A stretch of DNA of 64,000 bases, taken from assembly GCA_029948415.1 (NCBI GenBank), contig JAJIZT010000001.1:98457-162456 (forward strand). The letters run 5' to 3'. The position numbers and the translations under genes are program-made. The DNA is from Cenarchaeum symbiont of Oopsacas minuta. Its GTDB lineage: Archaea; Thermoproteota; Nitrososphaeria; Nitrososphaerales; Nitrosopumilaceae. The notes below the pieces were generated by a model, which worked only from the letters and a program-made list of their open reading frames with translations, was not told the origin of the DNA and made no database searches. Positions 34,115 to 43,234 of this stretch are shown in pieces (the first letter of the stretch is position 1; the number at the start of each line of letters is the position of its first letter).

Positions 34115-34198
34115 GCGTGATCCCTAAATTGTAGAACCAAGGGAGATTTCCTCCATAGTCGGAATATCCGACACGTGTTTTGTTCTACGGGATCACGC
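34115..34198. ncRNA. Strongly structured 84-nt RNA or hairpin element
   Basis: Perfect 10-bp stem 34115-34124 with 34189-34198, then a perfect 7-bp stem 34131-34137 with 34182-34188, separated by a 6-nt bulge (34125-34130) on one side only. Inside lie two more hairpins, GGAG/CTCC at 34142-34154 and GTCGGA-ATA-TCCGAC at 34158-34172. The combined closing helix of 17 bp with a two-hairpin interior is far more than chance expects. It could be a stand-alone ncRNA, an mRNA 3' structure of the upstream gene or a DNA element. It is not a tRNA: there is no T arm. Strand not determined. Confidence 0.6.
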
Positions 34199-34375
34199 TA
34201 GTCTAAGCAATGTATTTTATCGCTTTTGACATGATATACTATACGATATATTGATATTTAAGATTTTGTATAAAATATTACATAAAAAAGCGTATTTTTA
34301 TGAAAATTTTACTTGTGTGATAAAGATGTCTTTTATGTGCAATAAGACAAATAGGAACAATATCAAAACTAAACA

Positions 34376-34576
34376 ATGGTAAAACTAAAGATAAGAACAA
34401 TAGTTCTTTTGGCTACAATTTGGTTTGTGGTAACACTGCCTTTACCTTGGCTCATAAACAATCCAGATGTGCAAGCACAGCAGTTCTATACAATACTTGG
34501 CATAATAGGTGTCATGTCCATACCGTTTGTAGGTCTTGGAATAGCTTGGACACTAAAACCAGAACTTGTCACATAA
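34376..34576 (+). CDS. Small two-helix membrane protein
   Basis: 66 aa with two hydrophobic helices (residues 8-26 and 40-58). No family recognised. It may be co-transcribed with the hemerythrin-like gene 35 nt downstream. Confidence 0.62.
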   Translation: MVKLKIRTIVLLATIWFVVTLPLPWLINNPDVQAQQFYTILGIIGVMSIPFVGLGIAWTLKPELVT

Positions 34577-34610
34577 GAGATTAAAACCGAGACCAACAAT
34601 ACTCGTCCAT

Positions 34611-35159
34611 ATGAGTGCCACAGAGACGTTACGTAAGGATCATCAACATGTTATGCGACTTGATGCCATAATTCAAAGTTGCTACAAGACATTGTATTCT
34701 GGCATACACGTTCCGATCTCAGACATTAGACAAATCACTGTAATCATATCAGAGTTTTTTGATTCTATACACTATACGAGAGAAGAGGATTCTTACTTTG
34801 CATGTGTTGCCGGATATGGTGAGCTAAAAGATGATATACGCAAATTTATGATAGAGCATGAATTTGGACGTAGAATAGCATCCAAAATTTCAAAACATCT
34901 AGATGATTACAAGAGAGATGAATTAAATACGTACGAGCCTGTAGCTAGATTTTTGCGGACATATTCGATATATCTAAACGATCATGTTTCAAAAGAAGAA
35001 AAATTCTTCGATCAAGTAGAATCAACAATACTTTCTGCAGAAGAGGAGCGTGAAATGTACGAACAGTTCAACTCTTCCATGGCCACTGCAAAAAAACTTT
35101 CAGGGATTATAAAACAAATGGAAATTCTTGAAGACCTTCCATGGGCTCGGATATCGTAA
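34611..35159 (+). CDS. Hemerythrin-like (HHE) domain protein
   Basis: 182 aa from ATG 34611; a longer frame from 34566 is less likely. Metal ligands of a four-helix hemerythrin bundle are visible: DHQHVMR near residue 9, HYTREEDSYF near residue 62, EHEFGR near residue 86 and LNDHVSKEEKFF near residue 125. Such proteins bind a di-iron centre for oxygen, NO or iron handling. The end overlaps or abuts the APS kinase region. Confidence 0.85.
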   Translation: MSATETLRKDHQHVMRLDAIIQSCYKTLYSGIHVPISDIRQITVIISEFFDSIHYTREEDSYFACVAGYGELKDDIRKFMIEHEFGRRIASKISKHLDDYKRDELNTYEPVARFLRTYSIYLNDHVSKEEKFFDQVESTILSAEEEREMYEQFNSSMATAKKLSGIIKQMEILEDLPWARIS

Positions 35160-35191
35160 GGTCTTTAAGACCTCTTTATTGGTTTAAAGTA

Positions 35192-35701
35192 ATGGCGTTT
35201 GTTCTTTGGATGACAGGTCTACCATGTTCTGGAAAGACCACTCTAGTAAAAAGATTACAAAAAGACATTCCAAACCTTGCAATGCTAGACGGTGATCAGC
35301 TTCGGGAATGGCTGTCACCAAAAGATTTCTCAAAAGAAGCACGTAATGAACACAATAAAAGAGTGGCACATTTGGCAAAACTCTTGCAAAATCATGGCAT
35401 CTCTTCTGTCGTCTCGTTGATCAGCCCATACGCGGAGAACAGAAAAAATGCAAAAGAGATCATAGGTGATGGATCATTTTCAGAAGTATATGTAAAATGC
35501 TCTCTAGAGCAATGTGAGAAACGCGATGTAAAAGGTATGTATGCAAAGGCTCGAGCTGGTGTGATCAAAGGGTTTACAGGCATCGATGACCCATATGAGG
35601 CTCCAGAGGCTCCCGATTTGGCACTCAACACCGAGGTTGAAGATCTTGAAGAGTCTACAAATTCCATACTAGACTATCTGAAATCAAAGAATCAGATCTA
35701 A
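35192..35701 (+). CDS. cysC: Adenylylsulfate (APS) kinase-like protein
   Basis: 169 aa from ATG 35192. P-loop TGLPCSGKTTL near residue 9, LDGDQLREWL, then SLISPYAENRKNAKE and DVKGMYAKARAG are CysC motifs. It phosphorylates APS to PAPS. No ATP sulfurylase is in the window. Sulfate assimilation or a nucleotide-sugar side role is inferred. Confidence 0.88.
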   Translation: MAFVLWMTGLPCSGKTTLVKRLQKDIPNLAMLDGDQLREWLSPKDFSKEARNEHNKRVAHLAKLLQNHGISSVVSLISPYAENRKNAKEIIGDGSFSEVYVKCSLEQCEKRDVKGMYAKARAGVIKGFTGIDDPYEAPEAPDLALNTEVEDLEESTNSILDYLKSKNQI

Positions 35702-35762
35702 ATTTCACATGCACACTTTAAAAAAAAGTTCCCTTTAAATCAGAGCGTATGATACTGCCTAG

Positions 35763-37156
35763 ATGATAGAAATTTCGCTCTTTAGTCTATTAGATCTTAT
35801 CGGCGAATATCTTGGAAAGATTGATGGATTAGCGAATATGGAGCATCTGCACAAGCTCTTAGAGGCCATATCTATCACGGATGGATCAATTGCATCAGCT
35901 CCAGTAATTCTGCTAGCTGCTGGCATTGTGATCTTTATGGGAGTAATTGGAGAATCATTCTTTAAGAAGACTGGTATTCCAGATGTAGCATTTTTGATGA
36001 TACTTGGGGTAATACTTGGACCACTGCTTGGTATAATCAGGCCTGACGCCGTAGCGCTTATTGTACCATACTTTGCTGGAGTGGCACTTATTATAATCAT
36101 GTTTGACGGCGGATTAAATCTAGATCTAAAACGCATGGCAAAGACGGCACACTTTGCGATTATTTTGGCACTAGTGGGATTTATCATTTCTGTTGCAGCT
36201 GTAGCCATTTTTGCTCACTTTTTGTTGGAATGGGAATGGTTGGACAGTATCTTACTTGGTAGTATAGTTGGAGGTAGCAGTTCTGTAATTGTTTTTGGTC
36301 TTGTAAAAAACATACAGATTACAGCCGATGCTCGATCTATGCTCAGCTTTGAATCGGCCATTACGGACATACTCGCAACGATAATTGCGTTTATACTCTT
36401 TGAAGCAATACTGACTGGTCAGTTCAGCATACAAACTCTAAGCCAAACTGTGGGTAGAGCTATGGCAGTTGGGCTAATTCTTGGACTTGGAGTTGGAATT
36501 CCATGGATGTACATTACCACAAAGCTTGGCAAGGCAAAACACAGCTATATGCTTACACTCGGTGTGTTGTTTATGCTCTTTTTTATGGCAAACACGTTTG
36601 GCGAATCTGGAGCCCTAACTGCCCTTGTATTTGGACTCATGTTAGGTAATAGGAACAGGGTCTCAAAGATTCTCAGATTCAAGATAAGGGCGATCGAGTT
36701 AGACGACTCGATGCATAATCAGCTTACATTTTTGGTTCGATCGTTTTTTTTCGTCTTTGTGGGGTTATTAGCAAGTTTTGGGCAGATAGAATATGCAATA
36801 TTTGGAATTATAGTTACGGTCGCCGTATACATGTTGAGAGTTGCCATAGTACGAGGCATACTAAACGGTAGAGTGTTACGCGATAAATTTTCGCTTTTGG
36901 ATAGAAACGTGACCACTGCCATGATACCACGGGGTTTGGCAGCTGCTGTGCTTGCCACCATACCGCTGACCATTGGAATTCCAAATGCACAGGCTATCCA
37001 CAGATTGTATTTTTCATAATACTGACCTCTGTAATCATAACAACTGTAGGTTTAGGTTCAGCAAAAAAGACACCTCCGCCAGAAAACATAGAAGGTGGAT
37101 ATGTAAAAGAAGATGAATCTAAACCAGATGCGTCTAAGGGTCTAGAGATTCCTTGA
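35763..37156 (+). pseudogene. CPA-type cation/proton antiporter with a one-base frameshift near its end
   Basis: The first 410 codons encode about twelve membrane helices with FDGGLNLDLK and SFESAITD, typical of the NhaP/CPA1 family. At about 36993 the frame breaks and stops at 37019, but in another frame the protein continues without interruption: YPQIVFFIILTSVI, the last helix, and a charged cytoplasmic tail ending at 37156. One missing base in the GCTATCC region restores IPNAQAYPQ. The tail end overlaps convergent tfb by 23 nt. Either a sequence error or a recent mutation; a truncated antiporter may still be made. Confidence 0.88.
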
Positions 37157-38042
37157 GTCCTTTGTAGCGGTTGCGTATTGTAACTTCGGTAACGTTTGCA
37201 GCCTCTGCAATATCCCTCTGCGTCTTGTCCTCGTTGTTATTTACGCATGCCAAATAAAGTGCAGCTGCAGCAAGACCCATAGGATCTTTTCCTGCAGAGA
37301 TTTCACATTTTTGTGCTTCTTTTAGCACTTTTATTGCGTGACGTTTTGTTTTTTCGGCAATTCCTATTCTGCTAGATATTCTTGCAACACATTGTACAGA
37401 ATCTGTTACTGGCATTCTAAGATCAAGCTCCTTTACTAACAAGCGGTAACATCTTGCGATATCTTTACGTTTTATGTTTGCTACTTGTTCTACGTCTTTT
37501 AGATTACGTGGAGTTGCAGTATCACGACATGCCGCATACAAGGCAGAAGCCATCAGAGCCGAGATTGATCTCCCACGTACTAGACCTTTTTCAAGTGCTT
37601 TACGGTAAATGTATGCTGCTTTTTCTATGACGGCATCAGATATTGCAAGTTTGTCCTTTAGTCTGTTTAATTCGCTAAAAGCTTGACGAAAGTTTCTGTC
37701 TACGGGTTCGTGCACTTGACTTCTGCTGTCCCATGTTCTGAGTCTTTCTATAGTGCTCTTCATAGACGAGGTAAGAGGTCTACCAGATGCATCCTTGTTT
37801 TGTGGGTTGATTATTGTTGCAAGACCCATATCATGCATTGTTAATGACGTTGGAGCTCCAGCGCGTGCACGATCCCCGTGTTCATCCTGCGTAAACGATC
37901 TCCATTCTGGTCCAGATTCTTGAATTTTCTCACTCATAACAAAACCGCATTTAGAGCAAAACATTTCACCAGACTCATTATCAGTAACAAGCTTGCCTTT
38001 TACACATCTAGGACATACTCCTTTGTTATTTTTTTGAACCAA
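37134..38042 (-). CDS. tfb: Transcription initiation factor TFB
   Basis: 302 aa. N-terminal zinc ribbon CPRC...CSKC, B-finger region, then two cyclin-like repeats (about 110-200 and 205-300) with a recognition helix TEVTIRNRYKGLKE. It recruits RNA polymerase to TBP-bound promoters. Thaumarchaeal genomes often carry several TFB paralogues, so this may be one of many. Own promoter: TATA-like TTTATATA at about 38067-38077. Confidence 0.95.
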   Translation of the reverse strand: MVQKNNKGVCPRCVKGKLVTDNESGEMFCSKCGFVMSEKIQESGPEWRSFTQDEHGDRARAGAPTSLTMHDMGLATIINPQNKDASGRPLTSSMKSTIERLRTWDSRSQVHEPVDRNFRQAFSELNRLKDKLAISDAVIEKAAYIYRKALEKGLVRGRSISALMASALYAACRDTATPRNLKDVEQVANIKRKDIARCYRLLVKELDLRMPVTDSVQCVARISSRIGIAEKTKRHAIKVLKEAQKCEISAGKDPMGLAAAALYLACVNNNEDKTQRDIAEAANVTEVTIRNRYKGLKESLDP

Positions 38043-38380
38043 GATGAGATAACCTCTAATATGATCTATATAAAGTAAATTAATTTGTGCCTTTATTCTA
38101 GTAATATGTATAGATAACGAAGAAAAATATATCTAATCAAATTCAAGACAAGTAAAGATCATTTATAATTATACCAAAGATAGTTAAAATGTACTAGCTA
38201 AACGGATCATACATAATCGAATACAGCATCTGATTTGAAATATTATTTCTTAGTGATGAGATCTCTAAATGCCCATTTTTATAAAGACGCAGATAATCCC
38301 AACTTACAGATGTATATTATTGAGATATAATTTCACGTTCTACTAACAACAGTTATAATTTAAGACATTGTGTATAAAAT
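38043..38380. other. Divergent promoter region between tfb and csl4
   Basis: A/T-rich, 338 bp. The left end holds the tfb TATA tract; the right end has TATA-like sequence near 38330-38360 for csl4. No coding frame supported. A C-box-like GTGATGA at about 38254 is present without a matching D box. Confidence 0.55.
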
Positions 38381-38935
38381 ATGTCAAAAAATGTATTTCC
38401 TGGAGACAAAGTATCATCTATAGAAGAATATGAGGTTGGAACCAATACATTTGATGATAAAGGGACGATCAGAGCGGCGGTCATTGGAACGACAAATATG
38501 GATTCAAGCTCGCACGTAGTTGATATAAAACGTGCTAGCTCCCATCAAGTTGCACAACCTGATGACATAATAATTGGTACAGTAACTGCAGTACTCTCTT
38601 CCATAATACCAGTTTCTATAGAATATGTTAACGGTAAAAAAGTAACAAACGGAGTAGAGTGCGTATGTTCCACACGCAATCGCAGAGAAAGGATCGTGGC
38701 ATTGGTAGGCGATTTAGTTAAACTAAAAATTATTAATCAGATCAACGGAACCATACATGCATCTGTGTCGGACCCCGAACTGGGGGTTTTGCATACAAAA
38801 TGTAGAGTATGTGGTAGTAGAGTCGTAACCATAAACAATGGTGTAAAATGTGTTGAATGTGGTTGGAAAGATGATCGCAAGTTATCTTCAGATTATGGTA
38901 ATATTAATACAATCATCTCACTCAATGCGACATGA
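38381..38935 (+). CDS. csl4: Exosome subunit Csl4
   Basis: 184 aa. A Gly-rich N-terminal domain, a central S1 RNA-binding domain (about 62-130) beginning PDDIIIGTVTAV, and a C-terminal zinc ribbon CRVCGS...CVECGW. It caps the RNA exosome and connects it to partners such as DnaG. Overlaps pheA by 4 nt. Confidence 0.93.
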   Translation: MSKNVFPGDKVSSIEEYEVGTNTFDDKGTIRAAVIGTTNMDSSSHVVDIKRASSHQVAQPDDIIIGTVTAVLSSIIPVSIEYVNGKKVTNGVECVCSTRNRRERIVALVGDLVKLKIINQINGTIHASVSDPELGVLHTKCRVCGSRVVTINNGVKCVECGWKDDRKLSSDYGNINTIISLNAT

Positions 38936-39753
38936 CTGCACATGTTTCATTTCAAGGAGAACATGGAGCATATAGTGAATCAGCGGCAATTAATTTTTTT
39001 GGTAAAAATGTACAAACATTTCCCTGTCCTACATTTTCAAACGCCCTAGACGCAATATATGGCGGAGAGTGTGAACATGCCATGCTTCCCATAGAAAATT
39101 CCATAGAAGGGAATGTGGGTGAGAGCTATGACCTGCTATATGAAACAGATCTAAAGGTGATAGGAGAAACATATCAAAAGATAGATCACTGTTTGATAGG
39201 AACTGCATCTGATATGGCCAAAGTACAGACAATATACTCACATCCACAGGCGTTAGGACAGTGCAGAAAATTTATCCAATCACGAGGGATAAAGATTGTT
39301 CCCACATACGATACGGCCGGTAGCGTACCAATTGTAAAAAAGCTTGATGATTCAACGGTTGCTTGCATAGCAAGCGAAGATGCAGCCATCATACACGGTC
39401 TGCCTATTATCGCTCGTAATATAGCAAATAGTCTAGACAATTATACGAGATTTTTAATCATGGGTAAAAAAGAAACAGAGTGTAAAGGAGATACAAAAAC
39501 ATCCATAATGTTTACCTTAAAACATGAACCAGGTGCACTTTACAATATAATTGGTGTTTTAAGCAAAGCTGGAATAAACCTTACAAAGATAGCATCACGG
39601 CCACGAAAAGGCATGGTTTGGGAATATAATTTTTATTTAGATTTTGAAGATAGCTGCCAAAGGGAACAAAATGTTGTGGCATTAGAAGAGATATGTAAAA
39701 CATGTTCTTTTCTAAAAGTGTTGGGAACTTATCCAGTAATACGGTTTGGTTAG
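38932..39753 (+). CDS. pheA: Prephenate dehydratase
   Basis: 273 aa. SFQGEHGAYSE at the N-terminus, DNYTRFLIMGKK near residue 170 (catalytic Thr-Arg-Phe), and an ACT domain with LTKIASRPRKG where ESRP is usual. It converts prephenate to phenylpyruvate for Phe synthesis and is probably inhibited by phenylalanine. Confidence 0.95.
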   Translation: MTAHVSFQGEHGAYSESAAINFFGKNVQTFPCPTFSNALDAIYGGECEHAMLPIENSIEGNVGESYDLLYETDLKVIGETYQKIDHCLIGTASDMAKVQTIYSHPQALGQCRKFIQSRGIKIVPTYDTAGSVPIVKKLDDSTVACIASEDAAIIHGLPIIARNIANSLDNYTRFLIMGKKETECKGDTKTSIMFTLKHEPGALYNIIGVLSKAGINLTKIASRPRKGMVWEYNFYLDFEDSCQREQNVVALEEICKTCSFLKVLGTYPVIRFG

Positions 39754-40205
39754 AATCCGCGTGGTTTACGTTTGCTAAATCCTGCACTAAATCCAAGTAT
39801 GACAATACCTGTGATTATGACCATTATATGATATGCAATATGTATGGGATCTGTAGATATTACAGCTACTCCGCTTACGGTCACATCTGAAGATCCAGTA
39901 TTTGATACGACCATTATACTACGGCCTTCTTTAGAGTGAGACCAATTAAGGATAGTTTGATCAGAATATGATTCATTTTGAGATATTCCTGGACCCTCTA
40001 TGAGAACGTTAAAAGAATCTCCTGTAATCTCAAAGGTTTGCACCGCATCCGGTGGAGCATTGAACGAGTATTGTATTCTATCACCAACTGGGTATGCATC
40101 ATCAATAATTACATCTTGTAGCCCAAACGAAGTTACTAATGAATACATACCGATCGCGATGATGATCACGCCCAATATGGTACCGATTACTGGTATCTTT
40201 GTCAT
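39750..40205 (-). CDS. Membrane protein with external beta domain
   Basis: 151 aa from ATG 40205. N-terminal helix, a middle beta-rich domain (FNAPPDAVQTFEITGDS) and a C-terminal helix followed by KRKPRGF. Two-helix topology with an external domain. Family not recognised. Convergent overlap with pheA. Confidence 0.65.
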   Translation of the reverse strand: MTKIPVIGTILGVIIIAIGMYSLVTSFGLQDVIIDDAYPVGDRIQYSFNAPPDAVQTFEITGDSFNVLIEGPGISQNESYSDQTILNWSHSKEGRSIMVVSNTGSSDVTVSGVAVISTDPIHIAYHIMVIITGIVILGFSAGFSKRKPRGF

Positions 40206-40239
40206 ATAGAAAGTATCCATGCTATGAATAAAAGAATAT

Positions 40240-41694
40240 CTACATTAACGTAACATCGTGTGGTTGACTTTCGGCAAATCCAGCTCTCGACATTTTGATA
40301 AATTCGGCGTTTTGTTGCATCTGTGATATGGTATGTGCTCCACAGTAGCTTAGACCAGAGCGTATACCGCCAGTAAGTTGTTTTAGTATATCGTTAACGC
40401 TTCCCTTGTACGGAACCATAGCTTCGACGCCTTCTGCTACGTAATCGTTTAGATCGTCTTCATTTTGTGCCTGTGCTAACTGTTCTTTTGATTTACGTCC
40501 CAACGAAGCTGCAAGAGATGCCATTCCGCGGTAGACTTTGAACCTTTTACCGTTTTTGGTAAGAACTGACCCTGGGGATTCGTCGGTGCCGCCAAGCATA
40601 CTTCCTACCATTACAGATGAGGCGCCAGCAGCTAGTGCTTTTGTAGCATCGCCTGAAGTACGTGTTCCACCATCAGATATTATCGGAATTCCGTTGTCGC
40701 ATCCTACTTTGGCGCATTCAATAACAGCCGTTAGCTGTGGCACACCAGAACCAGTAATCACACGTGTTATACATATAGAGCCAGACCCTACTCCGACTTT
40801 AACAGCATCAACGCCGACGTTTATTAGATCGGTGGTTGCTTGCGCTGTAGCTACATTGCCAGCAACAAGTTCACATTCTGGAAACGCTTTTTTGATATTA
40901 CGTATCGCGTTGATGGCATTCTCACTATGACCGTGTGCAATATCAACTACTAGTATATCAGCACCTGCATCTAACAAGGATTCGGTACGATCCATAAAAT
41001 CACCTTTTACCCCTACTGCTGCACCAACCAAAGGTCTACCTTTGATATCTTTGGATGCGTGTGGATAGGCTTGAGCGTTTGAAATGTCCTTTGTAGTAAT
41101 GATGCCTTGCACTCTACCTTTTTCATCTACTAGTGGAAGTTTCTCTATACGGTTTTTGTATAAAATATCCTTGGCCTCTTCAATGGACGTGTTGTGAGGA
41201 GCTGTAACTACGTTCTTTGTCATAAAGTCAGTTATTTTACATTCTAATTCTGTCTGAAATGCCAAATCACGTTCGGTTAAAATTCCAATGAGTTTTTTTG
41301 TATTTGGATCAACTACCAACAATCCAGAAACGTTCTTGTTTGTGGTATAGTTTATAGCATCATTAAGCGTCTGATCTGGATTTATTGTGTATGGATTTTC
41401 AATTATAATACTGCCCGATCGTTTGGTTTTTAGAATCTCGTTAGTTTGTTCTTCAATAGTTAAAAATCGGTGTATAATTCCTATACCACCAAGTCTAGCT
41501 AGGGTTACAGCCATTAAAGATTCTGTTACAGTATCCATATTTGCACTGATTATGGGTATGTTGAGTGGGATGTTACGTGTGAGTTGGGTAGAGAGATCAG
41601 TCTGCGCACGGCTTGTGATATCAGAATATTTGGGTACAAGAAGTACATCATCAAATGTAAGCCCTTCTCTAAATTTCAATGATACCCTGTACAA
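40240..41694 (-). CDS. guaB: IMP dehydrogenase
   Basis: 484 aa with two CBS domains inserted (about 95-200), catalytic Cys loop GSGSICITR near residue 308, and the flap ending GGIRSGLSYCGA. Makes XMP from IMP, supplying guaA at 29819. Confidence 0.96.
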   Translation of the reverse strand: MYRVSLKFREGLTFDDVLLVPKYSDITSRAQTDLSTQLTRNIPLNIPIISANMDTVTESLMAVTLARLGGIGIIHRFLTIEEQTNEILKTKRSGSIIIENPYTINPDQTLNDAINYTTNKNVSGLLVVDPNTKKLIGILTERDLAFQTELECKITDFMTKNVVTAPHNTSIEEAKDILYKNRIEKLPLVDEKGRVQGIITTKDISNAQAYPHASKDIKGRPLVGAAVGVKGDFMDRTESLLDAGADILVVDIAHGHSENAINAIRNIKKAFPECELVAGNVATAQATTDLINVGVDAVKVGVGSGSICITRVITGSGVPQLTAVIECAKVGCDNGIPIISDGGTRTSGDATKALAAGASSVMVGSMLGGTDESPGSVLTKNGKRFKVYRGMASLAASLGRKSKEQLAQAQNEDDLNDYVAEGVEAMVPYKGSVNDILKQLTGGIRSGLSYCGAHTISQMQQNAEFIKMSRAGFAESQPHDVTLM

Positions 41695-41809
41695 CAGACA
41701 CAGGTTATGTTATAAGTTTTTGTGGGAGTTGAAGGTAAAATGTCAGATTTTGTCGTGTATAAGCAAAAATGCATTTGCTGTATATGATTAATTATAACCT
41801 CTATGTTGG

Positions 41810-43234
41810 TTGTACGTGCGAGAGGAAGTTACAAAAGCAATATCATATGCCCTTAGTAATAACATTCAGATACATCCGAGTGTAATAGACGTATTGGAAG
41901 ATGTAGACTCTACAAAGCTAATGCGTATTATGCGAGATATTATTATTCAAAAAAACCGTCAGCGTAATTCTCTGATAACTCGGGAGGATGTGGAGATTGC
42001 CTTGGGTGTAAAAGAGTCCTTGGGTGTAACGGCTGCTTTTGACGTGTTGTTTGATCCTAGTCCAAATATAGCATCAGGTGAGGGCATAGATGGGTATGGA
42101 ACCTTGTTTAAGAATAGATATGAAGAGCTGTGTAAAATTATATCCCAAAGACCCGAAGCGAAAAACCTTAGATCTATCATCTCATTAAAAGGAACTAAAA
42201 AACCTAATACAGAAATGTATGTGTGTGGTCTTGTCATGGAAAGAAGAGCTGAAGAAGATCGTGCCATATTCAAATTAGATGATCCTACGGGGAATACGGA
42301 ACTAGCTGCATATGATGAAAAGGTAATAGAGAAAATATCTTTGTTGTTAGATGATCAATTGGTTATGGTTAAAGTTATTGAATCAAAAAAAGGCAATCTT
42401 ATAGCAAAAGATGTAATATTGCCAGGAGTTATAAGTTCTGAAAAAAATCGATCTGAAACTGATACATACGCAGCTTTTGTATCTGACTTACATATAGGAA
42501 GTAAGTTTTTTATGGAAAATGAATTTAATGCGTTTGTTGACTGGCTTTCAAGTCAAGATCCAAAGGCAAAAAAAGTACGTTTTTTGATCATCGGAGGAGA
42601 TCTTTTAGACGGTGTTGGCATATACAAGGATCAAAATAAAGAGCTAATATACCAAACCATTGAAGAGCAGCTTGAAAAAGCATATGAGATATTATGTCGC
42701 ATGCCAAAACATATTCAAATTTTTATCTCTCCTGGAAACCACGATCCAGGTAGAAGAGCTCTACCACAACCAGCCATACCCAAAAAATATCATGCTAAAA
42801 TCTGGGAGAGATCAAATATTACCATGATAGGTAATCCTGCTATGGTGGCACTTAACGGTGTTAAAGTTTTGATTTATCATGGACAATCTATAGACGACTT
42901 GGTTAGAACCACACCAGGTATGATATATGAAAACCCAACAAAGGTTATGACGCATCTTTTAAAAGCTCGACATCTTGGAACTATTTTTGGTGGCACTACT
43001 CCAATAGCACCTGAAACCAAAGATATGTTGGTAATAGATGATGTTCCAGATATTTTTCAAACAGGTCACGTACATATATCAGGTATTGAAGTGTACAAGG
43101 GAATTCTTTTATTAAATGCAGGTACATGGCAAAAACAGACTGGTTATCAATCAAGTGTAGGAATAACACCAACGCCTGGTATAGCCATATTGGTTAATCT
43201 TAAAACACTAAAACCTGATTATTTTACAAACTAG
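41810..43234 (+). CDS. polB: DNA polymerase D small subunit (DP1), 3'-5' exonuclease
   Basis: 474 aa, TTG start. An OB-fold region (about 130-200) precedes a calcineurin-type phosphoesterase with DLHIGS, GGDLLDG, SPGNHDPG and GHVHISG, all metal-binding motifs retained. It proofreads for the replicative polymerase with the DP2 subunit, which is not in the window. Convergent overlap with orc1/cdc6; together with the origin-like gap this is a replication locus. Confidence 0.94.
   Translation: MYVREEVTKAISYALSNNIQIHPSVIDVLEDVDSTKLMRIMRDIIIQKNRQRNSLITREDVEIALGVKESLGVTAAFDVLFDPSPNIASGEGIDGYGTLFKNRYEELCKIISQRPEAKNLRSIISLKGTKKPNTEMYVCGLVMERRAEEDRAIFKLDDPTGNTELAAYDEKVIEKISLLLDDQLVMVKVIESKKGNLIAKDVILPGVISSEKNRSETDTYAAFVSDLHIGSKFFMENEFNAFVDWLSSQDPKAKKVRFLIIGGDLLDGVGIYKDQNKELIYQTIEEQLEKAYEILCRMPKHIQIFISPGNHDPGRRALPQPAIPKKYHAKIWERSNITMIGNPAMVALNGVKVLIYHGQSIDDLVRTTPGMIYENPTKVMTHLLKARHLGTIFGGTTPIAPETKDMLVIDDVPDIFQTGHVHISGIEVYKGILLLNAGTWQKQTGYQSSVGITPTPGIAILVNLKTLKPDYFTN

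Noticed and set aside
38254-38320. C-box-like GTGATGA in the tfb/csl4 gap as a C/D sRNA
   Set aside because: No CTGA D or D' box at suitable spacing.
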